A stretch of 31,571 bases of DNA from NCBI RefSeq assembly GCF_910585425.1, contig NZ_CAJUCP010000004.1:117296-148866 (forward strand). The letters run 5' to 3'. The notes under the pieces were generated by a model. That model saw only the letters and a list, made by a program, of their open reading frames with translations. It did not search any database and had not been told where the DNA came from. Source of the DNA: an uncultured Acetatifactor sp. (GTDB lineage: Bacteria > Bacillota > Clostridia > Lachnospirales > Lachnospiraceae). A program made the position numbers and the translations under genes. Each line of letters starts with the position of its first letter. The first letter of the stretch is position 1. Shown here piece after piece: positions 15,453-23,494 of this stretch.

Positions 15453-17249
15453 ATGGCAATCATAGGAATAGATCTGGGGACCACAAACAGCCTGGCGGCC
15501 TGCTGGAGGGACGGCAGGCTGGAGCTGATTCCGGGTGAGGACGGGAATGTGCTGTTCCCCAGCGCGGTGGGGTATGTGGAAGGGGAGGGCTTCCTGGTGG
15601 GAGCGGCGGCAAAGGAGCGGCTGCTGACCCACCCCGACGACACGGTGGCTTCCTTCAAGTGCTTCATGGGCACGGCAAAGGAGTACAGCCTGGGCGGCAG
15701 GATGTATACCCCCATGGAGCTGTCGGCCATGGTGCTGGAGCGGCTGAAGCGGAACGCGCAGCGGGTGCTGCAGGAGGAGATCGAGGAGGCCATCGTCACC
15801 GTACCCGCCTACTTTAACGACAGGCAGAGAAGCGACACCAAGAAAGCGGCCCAGGTGGCTGGGCTCAAGGTGGAACGCCTGATCAACGAGCCCTCGGCGG
15901 CGGCTCTGGCCTACCGGATGGCTGCGGGTGAGGAGGACAGGACGCTGATTGTCTTCGACTTCGGAGGCGGGACGCTGGATCTGTCTTATGTGGAATGTTT
16001 TGAGAATGTGATAGAGATCGTGGCCGTGGCAGGGGACAACCATCTGGGCGGGGACGACATCGACAGAGCCATCCAGTCCTATTTCTGCAAAGAGAACGGC
16101 CTGGTGGAGGAACGGCTCCCCCTGGAGGAGCTGGCAAGAATCCGGCATCTGGCGGAGCAATCCAAATGCGCCCTGTCCTCCGCCGGGCGGGCAGACATGG
16201 AGCTGACCGTGGGAGGAAAGGCGTGCAGGGCGATGTTGACGGAGGACATCCTCTTTGAGCTGTGCATGCCCCTTTTCGGGAGGATGAAGGAGCTTTTCCT
16301 GCATCTTCTGGAGGACGCGGATTCCAGGGTTTCCCGGATAGACGACCTGGTCATGGTGGGCGGCTCCTCCAGGCTGGGGGTGGTGAGGCGGTTCCTGTCG
16401 GAGCTTCTGGGGAAAGAGCCTGTGGTGCTGGACGAGACAGACCGGGTGGTGGCTCTGGGGGCGGGAATCTACGCCGGGATCCGCAGGCGCGGGGAGGAGA
16501 TCCGGGACATGCTGCTGACGGACGTATGCCCCTTCACCCTGGGGATAGGAGTCCGGAACAGGAGCGGGCAGGACAGGAATATCTTAAGCCCCATGATCGA
16601 GCGCAATTCCACGCTCCCCGCCTCCGTGAAGAACAGATTCGTCACCACCGGCGATTACCAGAGGGAAATCCTGGTGAAAATCTACCAGGGGGAAGAATAT
16701 TATGTGGACGACAATGTCTGTCTGGGGGAGGTAAACATAGAGGTGGCTCTGAAACCGGCGGGACAGGCCTGGGTGGACGTGCAGTTCACTTATGATATCA
16801 ATGGCATCCTTCATGTGTCGGTGGAAAACGAGATGGGGGAGCGCAGACGGATTCTGCTGGCGAACCAGGCTCTGAGCCCGGAAGAGCTGGAGCGGTATGC
16901 AAAGGAGATGGAGAAGATCATGCTGCCGCCCATAGAGCAGCCGGAGAACCAGGAGATGCTGGCACGGTTCCTGGCGTATTTCGAGGAAAGCACCGGAGAG
17001 CAGCGGGAGCGGATCGGAGCCATGATCGGGAGCATCACCCGGGGGCTGTGCAGCGGCAGGAAGAAGACGGTTCGGAACGCCCAGGAGACCGCCAGAGCCT
17101 GGCTGGCCATGCTGGAGGAGAGCCAAGAGACAAAAGAGGAGAGGCTGTTTGACGGAAGAACCTCCTATGGGTGGTATGGGGAGGAAGACTGGGAGGAGGA
17201 AGACGAGAGCCTGGACGAGGAGGAAGAGGACTGGGGAGGAGAAGGCTAA
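15453..17249 (+). CDS. HscC-type Hsp70 chaperone
   Basis: A 598-residue Hsp70-family ATPase. The nucleotide-binding domain (about residues 1-370) shows phosphate-1 motif GIDLGTTNSLAACW, VPAYFNDRQR, NEPSAAALAYRM and FDFGGGTLDLSYV. A beta substrate-binding domain and a short helical lid follow, then an acidic tail (EEDWEEEDESLDEEEEDW). The early SLAACWRDGRLELIP and HPDDTVASFKCFMGT resemble E. coli HscC rather than DnaK. I start at ATG 15453 because GGGGAGG is 7 bases upstream; the ATG at 15447 is only one base from it. The next gene carries an N-terminal J-like domain, which fits HscC/Djl pairs. An inverted repeat at 15376-15409 lies upstream; no GroEL-type CIRCE element is seen. Confidence 0.88.
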   Translation: MAIIGIDLGTTNSLAACWRDGRLELIPGEDGNVLFPSAVGYVEGEGFLVGAAAKERLLTHPDDTVASFKCFMGTAKEYSLGGRMYTPMELSAMVLERLKRNAQRVLQEEIEEAIVTVPAYFNDRQRSDTKKAAQVAGLKVERLINEPSAAALAYRMAAGEEDRTLIVFDFGGGTLDLSYVECFENVIEIVAVAGDNHLGGDDIDRAIQSYFCKENGLVEERLPLEELARIRHLAEQSKCALSSAGRADMELTVGGKACRAMLTEDILFELCMPLFGRMKELFLHLLEDADSRVSRIDDLVMVGGSSRLGVVRRFLSELLGKEPVVLDETDRVVALGAGIYAGIRRRGEEIRDMLLTDVCPFTLGIGVRNRSGQDRNILSPMIERNSTLPASVKNRFVTTGDYQREILVKIYQGEEYYVDDNVCLGEVNIEVALKPAGQAWVDVQFTYDINGILHVSVENEMGERRRILLANQALSPEELERYAKEMEKIMLPPIEQPENQEMLARFLAYFEESTGEQRERIGAMIGSITRGLCSGRKKTVRNAQETARAWLAMLEESQETKEERLFDGRTSYGWYGEEDWEEEDESLDEEEEDWGGEG

Positions 17250-17334
17250 GGCGGCGGTGATGAGGAGTCGAACAACAGGAAGAGGATTGTGACAACAGGA
17301 AATAGCTGGGAAGATTGGGAAAAGGAGCATGAAA

Positions 17335-20300
17335 ATGAGGAGTGACATATGGGGGCTTTTGGGAATAAGCCCTACTGGTGACAGAAAGGCCATCCGCAGC
17401 GCTTATGCGGCTCAGTCCAGGCTGCACCACCCGGAGGAGGAGCCGGAATATTTTGTGGAGCTGAACCAGGCTTATAAGCAGGCGCTGGATTTTGCCCGGA
17501 CAGCCGGAGCGGGGGATGCGGACGTAAATAGCAGAGAGGACGGAACTGGCCGGGAGAACAAGGGCAGCGCAGGGAACAGGGGAGACAGAGAAGACAGGAA
17601 CAGCGCAGATGGCAGAAGGGTGGAAAGAAATAGAAAAGGGGAGGAAGACAGGAACGGAAGGTACAGAGAAGGCGCAGGGGATACCGGAGACAGAGACGAC
17701 CAGGAAGACAAGGGCAGCAGTGAAAGTGTAAAAAGCTATGACACGGAATCTGGCAGGATACATAGCGGTGTGGAGAACAAAGAGAAGCAATCAGCCCAAA
17801 TGCATGACAGCGCAGGGGATGAAAGGAAAGAGTCAGCCCAGATACGTGACAGTATAGGGGATGAGAAGAAAGAATCAGCCAAAGCGACGGGCGGCATTGG
17901 GGGAAGCGGAAGCAGGCAGGAATCAGCCGCCTCGTCAGATAATAACGAAGAAGACGAAGATAAGCAGAAATCCACCCCAGCCACAGCAGGTTCCCCGGAA
18001 GCGACAACAGAAAGGGAATCCGGCAGTACAGATGCCAGAGAAAATGAGCTTTCCCTTTTAGAGCGCCTGGCCGATGCGCAGCAGAAGGCCATACAGCAAA
18101 GCATGGACACAGGCGCCCTGCATGAATTCATCGCCCTTTTTACAAATCCCAAACAGGCGAAAAACGCCGACGCCTGGAGACGCTTTTTCCTGTCGGAGAC
18201 GTTCCTGGGGGAACAGTATGCGGAGGGATTCGCCAGGGGCCTGTACGCCTACCTCATGGAACAGGAAGCCTACCCCCACGACAATCTCCCCATGGCTCTC
18301 CTCCAGGAGATGGCCATCGCCTACGCGCTGGTTCCCCACTTTGCCGGGGAAGAGTACAGGGAAGGCATGAAATATCCCAAGGAATGGTACAAGGTCTCAG
18401 TGGAGCAGACCTTCCCTGCCAGGAAACAGGTGGCGGAGATCTTCAACAGGCAGGGCTGGGACTGCGACCTGAAATCCATGACCAGGCGCATGCTGAAGCA
18501 GCCCGCCAACAAGGTGCGCCACAATGCCTTTTCCGACTACCTGGATTTAAAGGAAATGGGGTGCCAGGGACAGCTCACAGAGGCGGAGAAGGAGACCTGG
18601 CAGCATATCCTGGGCTTAGGACAGGTGCACTACCTCTTTGAGCGCAACGGCAAACGGCTGGGCAGCGCGGACTACGAGAGCCGCAGCGAATGTGTGGTGA
18701 AGCTCTATGTCCAGTGGCTGAAGGACGAAGGGCTGCCGGAATGTGTGCTGAAATTCCTGTACCAGAAGTTCGCCTTCCGGGAGCTGGAGCACAGCAGCAC
18801 CAGAGGTCTGTACGGAGCCTTGAAGGAACAGGTGCTGAGACAGCTTCCCCAGGTGGAGGAGCTGCTCTTCGGCCAGGACGGACTGGAGCAGAAGGCTACG
18901 AAAGTATACCGCGTCTGTTCCCGGATCATCAATGACAATCAGAACAATTACGAGAAATCCATCTACGAGGAAACCCCTGAAATCCGGGAGCGGGTGGAGG
19001 CTCTTTTCGCCATGCCGGAGTGGAGGGAGCTGCAGGGGGACAGAGGGCTGTTCGATAAGCTCTGCGGGGGAGCGCAAAGGCTGGTGATGCCCCGCTCCCT
19101 GGCAGAGGGGCTGATCCGATACCTGCAGCAGTGGGATTTCCCGGAGCCCAGATGCACGGAGCTTTTGGAGAGCCTGTTGCGCTCCCTGGCCACAGGGCAG
19201 ATGTGCAGGGAGATTGACTACCGTTTCCGGGTGCCTGTTCCGGACGTGGACATGGACGATCTGGAGGGGAATGGGGATTTCTGGCAGTATTATCTGATGC
19301 GGGGATTCGGCTTCCGCCACAGCCGGATCCGGGGAACCTGGGAGGACGGATACCTGTATGAAATGGACGGGGAATGCTATCTTCCGGCCTATATCCGCTA
19401 TCTCTACGCGCCCTCCCGGGTATGGCAGAGAGCCTTTACGGGATTTTGCCAGGAGACGGAGTCCATCCCGGAACCGGTGAGCGCGGTATGCTCCCTGCCG
19501 GACGGCAGGGTCTTGCGGGTGGAGTTCCATTATCACTATTGCCTGTATTTCCTGGAGGAAACGCCGGTGCTGGCCCCGATTCTGTCCTTTGCCCAACTGC
19601 ATCGGTGGGCGCTGGAGCATCTGCAGACGGGGACGGATACCGGCCAGGATGCCGATGGACAGACAGAGGGACAGGTGCGGGACTTCTTCTTCCTGCTGGC
19701 GGTGACGGCCATTGAGGATTCGGAGCGGAGGGCGGCGGAGGAGCTGATCATGCAGTGGCTGGGGAAGCTTCCCCTGTATCCCCAGATCTGTCCTCTGCTG
19801 GCCAGGCTGCTGGCCGCGGACAATGACCGACTGCCTGCGGGAACCAGGGCGGTTTATTATGAGGAACAGGAGCGGTTCTGCTTCCGGGCGGTGGTGTCCG
19901 GGGAGGGAATCCGCATCTATCGCCAGATGGAGTTCGGCTGGGAGGACAGGATTTTCAGAAGGGCGGAATTCGGCTGGAAGGAGGTTCCGCTGTCCCTGGA
20001 AGCCCTGGGTCTGGGAAGGAGCCGGGTGCCTGCGCAGGCTCTTGTGGGGGTGTCTCCTGTAGAACTGTCTCCTGAGGGGCTGCCTCCTGTAGGACTGTCT
20101 TCTGAGGGATTGTCTTCTGTGGAGCTGCCCCCTGTAGGACTATCTTCTGAGGTGCTGTCTCCTGAGGAGCTGCCTCCTGTAGGACTGTCTTCTGAGGGGC
20201 TGCCTTCTGTGGGGGTGTCTTCTGAAGGATTGTCTCCTGTGGAGCTGCCCCCTGCGGAGCTGGAAAACCTTGCAAGGGAGTCATTGCTTCTGCTGCGCCA

Positions 20301-21378
20301 GCCCAAGCCCGTGCCTTTGGCCGCGCAGAATCTGGAGGGGATGGACGTGCTGCAGAAGACTCAGGCGGTGTTGAAAGCCATGGGGTTCCCGGAAGGGGTG
20401 GAGGGGTACTGTGTGCTGCGCTATGGACAGGAGAGGGAGAGGCGCCATGACAAGGTATTCTACGGCGCACTGTCGCCTTTCGGCTTTCCAGTGGGCATCC
20501 ATTCCCCGGAGTATGAGAGAAGCATGCGTTTCCACATGGATGTCTCCCGGACGAAGATCAAAGAGGGGAAGCGCTATGTAGGGCGTTTTGGATGGGGATT
20601 CAAATATTCGCATCAGTCGGACTTTTGGCCCCTGTGCGTCTACCAGGGGGACAGCGGCACGTATTACGCCGACGGCACCGTCAGGATGTACCGGGCGCAA
20701 AGCCTGGACAAGCTCCTTGCGGACTGGCTGAAGCCGGAGCTGGAGGGTGTCACGGAAGTGGAGGTCTACGGAGGGCTTCTCACGGTATCCAGGCTTGACC
20801 ACAGGCTGGAATACTGCTATGGAGAGAAGGATTTTCAAGATTCTGTCCATGGAACGGGGCAGACAGTGGCGGATTACTTCACCGTGTTTGGCGGATACCG
20901 GCTGTGGGAGACTTTTGCCCGGTGGATGGATGCCGCCCTGGAGAAGGGGCTGCCGGACTGGGTGAATGTCCTCACCATCGGCCAGGCTCTGGGAAAGGAA
21001 GAGGGGGAGGGAAGTGTGCTGTCCCTCACAGGGTGTTATGTGGAAGAGGTGAACCTGGATCTGCTGGAACTGCAGGAGCGGCTGGGGGCGGAGGACTCCC
21101 AGGAGGATTTCCAAGAGGAAGAGGAAAGGGAGAAACCGGCCGGAGGACAGGGAGAGTGGGAACAACCAAACGCACAGCAAACCGCGCTGGCGGAGAGTAT
21201 GCCGGAGTACAGGGAATATCCGCTGGAAGCTCCATGCCTTGTCTGGGGAAAAGGACTTGCCGTGCACATGGTGAGCCAGTCCCTGTGGGATGCGGCGCGA
21301 TGGTATCTGGAGGAGCGGCCGGGAGAGGGAGCGGAGCTTCTGCGCAACCGCCGCATCCGGGTGGAGATTGCGGATTAG
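17335..21378 (+). CDS. Giant J-domain-like protein, putative HscC co-chaperone
   Basis: A 1347-residue protein. Residues 1-55 look like a short J domain (SDIWGLLGISPTGDRKAIRS, then HHPEEEPEYFVELNQAYKQA). The HPD tripeptide that stimulates Hsp70 ATPase reads HPE (residues 32-34) and is followed by acidic residues, as in DjlB/DjlC-like proteins as I recall them. Residues about 60-235 are a charged, low-complexity linker with 14-residue repeats. Residues about 240-870 are a long, mainly helical region I cannot name. A 5-residue Leu/Ser/Pro repeat tract (14 units) covers about 906-975, and a C-terminal mixed domain runs to 1347. The start at 17335 is 7 bases after GGAG. It follows hscC by 85 bp with no terminator. 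The stop overlaps the convergent gene's stop. Confidence 0.8.
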   Translation: MRSDIWGLLGISPTGDRKAIRSAYAAQSRLHHPEEEPEYFVELNQAYKQALDFARTAGAGDADVNSREDGTGRENKGSAGNRGDREDRNSADGRRVERNRKGEEDRNGRYREGAGDTGDRDDQEDKGSSESVKSYDTESGRIHSGVENKEKQSAQMHDSAGDERKESAQIRDSIGDEKKESAKATGGIGGSGSRQESAASSDNNEEDEDKQKSTPATAGSPEATTERESGSTDARENELSLLERLADAQQKAIQQSMDTGALHEFIALFTNPKQAKNADAWRRFFLSETFLGEQYAEGFARGLYAYLMEQEAYPHDNLPMALLQEMAIAYALVPHFAGEEYREGMKYPKEWYKVSVEQTFPARKQVAEIFNRQGWDCDLKSMTRRMLKQPANKVRHNAFSDYLDLKEMGCQGQLTEAEKETWQHILGLGQVHYLFERNGKRLGSADYESRSECVVKLYVQWLKDEGLPECVLKFLYQKFAFRELEHSSTRGLYGALKEQVLRQLPQVEELLFGQDGLEQKATKVYRVCSRIINDNQNNYEKSIYEETPEIRERVEALFAMPEWRELQGDRGLFDKLCGGAQRLVMPRSLAEGLIRYLQQWDFPEPRCTELLESLLRSLATGQMCREIDYRFRVPVPDVDMDDLEGNGDFWQYYLMRGFGFRHSRIRGTWEDGYLYEMDGECYLPAYIRYLYAPSRVWQRAFTGFCQETESIPEPVSAVCSLPDGRVLRVEFHYHYCLYFLEETPVLAPILSFAQLHRWALEHLQTGTDTGQDADGQTEGQVRDFFFLLAVTAIEDSERRAAEELIMQWLGKLPLYPQICPLLARLLAADNDRLPAGTRAVYYEEQERFCFRAVVSGEGIRIYRQMEFGWEDRIFRRAEFGWKEVPLSLEALGLGRSRVPAQALVGVSPVELSPEGLPPVGLSSEGLSSVELPPVGLSSEVLSPEELPPVGLSSEGLPSVGVSSEGLSPVELPPAELENLARESLLLLRQPKPVPLAAQNLEGMDVLQKTQAVLKAMGFPEGVEGYCVLRYGQERERRHDKVFYGALSPFGFPVGIHSPEYERSMRFHMDVSRTKIKEGKRYVGRFGWGFKYSHQSDFWPLCVYQGDSGTYYADGTVRMYRAQSLDKLLADWLKPELEGVTEVEVYGGLLTVSRLDHRLEYCYGEKDFQDSVHGTGQTVADYFTVFGGYRLWETFARWMDAALEKGLPDWVNVLTIGQALGKEEGEGSVLSLTGCYVEEVNLDLLELQERLGAEDSQEDFQEEEEREKPAGGQGEWEQPNAQQTALAESMPEYREYPLEAPCLVWGKGLAVHMVSQSLWDAARWYLEERPGEGAELLRNRRIRVEIAD
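17791..17890 (+). repeat. 42-bp coding tandem repeats in J-protein linker
   Basis: TCAGCC begins at 17791, 17833 and 17875, an exact 42-bp period. Two full units encode SAQxxDSxGDExKE and a third has started to diverge. It is a recent in-frame duplication in a disordered linker. Confidence 0.75.
20050..20259 (+). repeat. 15-bp coding minisatellite, 14 units
   Basis: Fourteen consecutive 15-bp units encode five-residue steps such as LPPVG, LSSEG and LSPVE. All are in frame with the J-domain-like protein. The units differ by point changes mainly between CCT/TCT and GTA/GAG codons. Copy number would be expected to vary between strains. Confidence 0.88.
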
Positions 21379-22076
21379 GTGGCTGTCTTCCCTTCCTTTA
21401 TCCGCCTGGCCGGATACAGCGCCAGCGTGTCCAGCAGCGATGTAAAGATATAGATGACATAGCTGCTCGTGAAGATGGACAAAAGCGTCCCCGCGTCATA
21501 GGTGCCATAAAAGGCGAACAGCGTGAACAGCAGCGAGTTCAGAAGCTGGCTGATCAGTGTGGAGCCATTGTTGCGGAGCCACAGGAACCTGCGCCTGTCG
21601 CCAGTCTTCCTCTCTGTGAAGGCCCACCATTTATGACACAGCCACACATCGAAGATCTGGCTTGCGGCGTAGACGATGGAGGAGGAGACCAACATCCTGG
21701 GGGTGCTGGAGAAGATTTCCCGGATGGCCCCCATGGCCCGGTCATTTTCGGCGGGCACATACAGGAGCCAGCTCTGGCTCAGCAGCAGGAAGAACAGGGA
21801 GGTGAACATGCCGATCCAAACGGCCTTGTTCGCCTCTTTCTTCCCCTCGCATTCGGAGAGGATGTCTGTGATCAGGTAGGTGACGGCGAAGAGCACATTG
21901 CCCAGGGTCTGCTCCATGCCGAAGGCATTGACAAGGAGCAGCACCTCGATATTGGCCAGGATGGTGGCAATGGCGGAGAGGCAGTACAGCCCCGTCCTGC
22001 CGAAGAAACGGTAGGAAATCAACGCCATGGAAAATATGAAGACCAGGGAACCTGCCAACAACAATTCGTTTATCAT
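21375..22076 (-). CDS. YhhQ/VUT-family queuosine precursor transporter
   Basis: A 233-residue integral membrane protein of the VUT/YhhQ family, which imports queuosine precursors (preQ0/preQ1, or queuine/queuosine in salvage organisms). About six hydrophobic segments are visible, with the family motifs TYLITDILSECEGKKEA and ASQIFDVWLCHKWW and the polar pair NNGSTLISQLLNSLLF. I chose ATG 22076 (MINELLL), preceded by AAAGGG. Its stop TAA (21377-21375) overlaps the stop of the convergent J-protein gene. The radical SAM gene 46 bp upstream and the structured leader beyond it are probably one operon with it. Confidence 0.85.
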   Translation of the reverse strand: MINELLLAGSLVFIFSMALISYRFFGRTGLYCLSAIATILANIEVLLLVNAFGMEQTLGNVLFAVTYLITDILSECEGKKEANKAVWIGMFTSLFFLLLSQSWLLYVPAENDRAMGAIREIFSSTPRMLVSSSIVYAASQIFDVWLCHKWWAFTERKTGDRRRFLWLRNNGSTLISQLLNSLLFTLFAFYGTYDAGTLLSIFTSSYVIYIFTSLLDTLALYPARRIKEGKTAT

Positions 22077-22122
22077 AACAAACCCTTTCTTTCCCGGCGG
22101 GGCCGGATGCATCCGATGGGAT

Positions 22123-22821
22123 TCAGTCGCCCACCCCGAAATCGGTATTCTGAATCAATATATCAACCCGTTGGTCATCTTTGTATTTCGGATAAATTTT
22201 ATCCATAAAGACGGATATCACATTTCCGTCAGGTTCTACCTGCGTCGTATTGGGGCACATGATATTGACGCAGATGCGCTCGAAGCAGGCGAGGCCCAGC
22301 GAGATGTCCCGCGTCATGGAATCCAGGGTCTGTCCCCTGATGCCGAAGAGGAGATTGGCCTCGTCGAAGCCCCGGCCGATCAGGGCAGGCTTCCGCTCCG
22401 GAATCCCCTTTTTCAGCACATGCTCCCGGAACTCTCAGTCGAAGGTCTCCAGACCCAGCTTCATCTTCAACTGAAAACCGGAGAACTCCTGCCGGAGGGC
22501 GGGAATCCTGTCGCGATAGAGGTAGTGGGATTCAAAATGGATGGTGGCGATTCCCTTCTCGCGGCATATTTGCCTGATCAGGGCCAGCATCCGGGCATCC
22601 AGCTCGAAGACGGAGCCGCTGTTGATGACCTCCAGGTCGCCGAACCTTCCGGTGACATTGGCCAGCACCTGGCTGTTCAGGACGTAATTGGCCTGGGCGT
22701 CGGCACATCTGTCGGTGTGATAGTCGCAGAAAGCGCATTTTTGATAGACACATCCGCTGCCGCGCAGGAGAACGATTTCCCGCTTTCTTTTTTTTAGAAT
22801 TTCAATATATCTTTCCATCAT
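22123..22821 (-). pseudogene. Radical SAM protein with in-frame TGA; candidate queuosine lyase (QueL-like)
   Basis: The frame runs 232 codons plus stop but is broken by TGA at 22437-22435 (codon 129). Upstream of it, GCVYQKCAFCDY carries a CX4CX2C cluster (Cys24, Cys29, Cys32) instead of the common radical SAM CX3CX2C. GDLEVINSGSVFEL, HFESHY and GLETFD follow. Reading resumes as EFREHVLKKGI and ends NTDFGVGD in the same frame, so one codon is the only lesion. Adjacency to a YhhQ transporter recalls the clostridial queuine-salvage enzyme QueL, a radical SAM queuosine lyase; that assignment is inference. The two starts (22821, 22818) have no free ribosome binding site: GGGGG lies in the hairpin just ahead. 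Readthrough, or an error in the sequence, is possible. Confidence 0.65.
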
Positions 22822-22827
22822 AAATAA

Positions 22828-22942
22828 AAGCGCCCCCAAAGGACGCTTCAGGGCATGCTCCGCCCCTTTTGTTCCTTTGTTTTGCTCCAGGAGGCCGGAG
22901 AGCCGGTCTCCCGGGCAGGATGGTTACGAACTGCCAGACCCT
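22828..22942 (-). promoter_or_regulatory. Structured leader RNA, candidate riboswitch/attenuator
   Basis: Reading the minus strand there are three structures. Hairpin one is GGCAG/CTGCC with a 12-base loop (22935 to about 22914). Hairpin two is CCGG(G)AGA/TCTCCGG (about 22913-22894). A final terminator-like hairpin pairs AAGCGTCC (22848-22841) with GGGCGCTT (22835-22828) and is followed by TTATTT. AAAGGA (22878-22873) can instead pair with TCCTTT (22843-22838), breaking the last hairpin. The hairpin abuts the start codon and contains the only purine-rich ribosome binding site. I see no preQ1-I signature (A-rich ACUAA tail) or T-box element. Confidence 0.55.
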
Positions 22943-22970
22943 GCTATAGCAGAATTTCTACGGCTGTCAA
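22943..22970 (-). promoter_or_regulatory. Promoter of radical SAM/transporter operon
   Basis: Minus strand TTGACA (22970-22965), a 16-bp spacer and extended -10 TGCTATAGC with hexamer 22948-22943. Transcription would start near 22935, giving a leader of about 115 nt. Confidence 0.7.
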
Positions 22971-23065
22971 TGGTGTCGGAAAAACTTTATGGCAGCGGGC
23001 AAAAAGAAGGGAACATAGACCAGGCCTCTTACATATGATGTAAAAAGGTGTGCGGAGGTGGGGCC

Positions 23066-23494
23066 ATGGTGGTGATAGATGCCGGACATGGCGGCAGCAA
23101 TCCAGGAGCGGTGTACCAGGGCAGGCAGGAGAAGGACGACGCGCTGGCGCTGGCCCTGGCGGTGGGACAGATTCTGGAGGAGAACGGGGTGGAGGTGTAT
23201 TATACCAGAACCACGGATATCTATGAATCCCCCCAGCAGAAGGCCCAGGAGGGCAATGCGGTCCAGGGAGACTATTTTGTGTCCCTCCATCGTAATTCCA
23301 GCCCCTATCCCAATCAGTATACGGGGTCTAATGTTATTATAGTGTTGAGTTGGTGGAATGCCAGAAAAATCAAGGGTTTCCACTGCTTACGTCCAAGGTT
23401 TGGAATGCCGTTCAGACGGCAAAATAGAGCAAAAACAGTTTCATTTTTGCTTTGGGACAGGAAAAAAGAGCAACTCGACACTAAATCAACATAA
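23066..23494 (+). pseudogene. N-acetylmuramoyl-L-alanine amidase, truncated by element insertion
   Basis: The first 87 residues are an Amidase_3 domain: VVIDAGHGGSNPGAVYQG with the first zinc His, EKDDALALALAVG with the Glu ligand, TRTTD, and FVSLHRNSS with the second zinc His. Homology stops at about residue 87 (NQYTG, base 23326), where family members continue with a GVETLV-like block. The frame then runs on through AT-richer DNA to a stop at 23492-23494 with an unrelated, Arg-rich tail. ATG 23066 follows GGAGG at 7 bases, and no signal peptide is present. Half of the catalytic domain is missing, so the product is probably inactive. The rest of the gene should lie beyond the far end of the element. 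Confidence 0.8.

Noticed and set aside
14606..15799. Minus-strand open frame of 397 codons
   Set aside because: It spans a terminator and the tRNA-Ala gene and overlaps rlmD and hscC, so it cannot be a real gene.
20904..22208. Plus-strand open frame of 434 codons crossing the J-protein 3' end
   Set aside because: It runs antisense through the YhhQ transporter and in another frame over the J-like protein; Gly/Arg-rich shadow composition.
22395..22437. SECIS element after the in-frame TGA
   Set aside because: Only a 5-bp pairing with a large loop is seen, at odds with bacterial SECIS geometry; selenocysteine was left only as an option.
22828..22942. Known preQ1 riboswitch or T-box
   Set aside because: No preQ1-I core with A-rich ACUAA tail, no preQ1-II features that I recognise, and no T-box sequence; reported instead as an unclassified leader.
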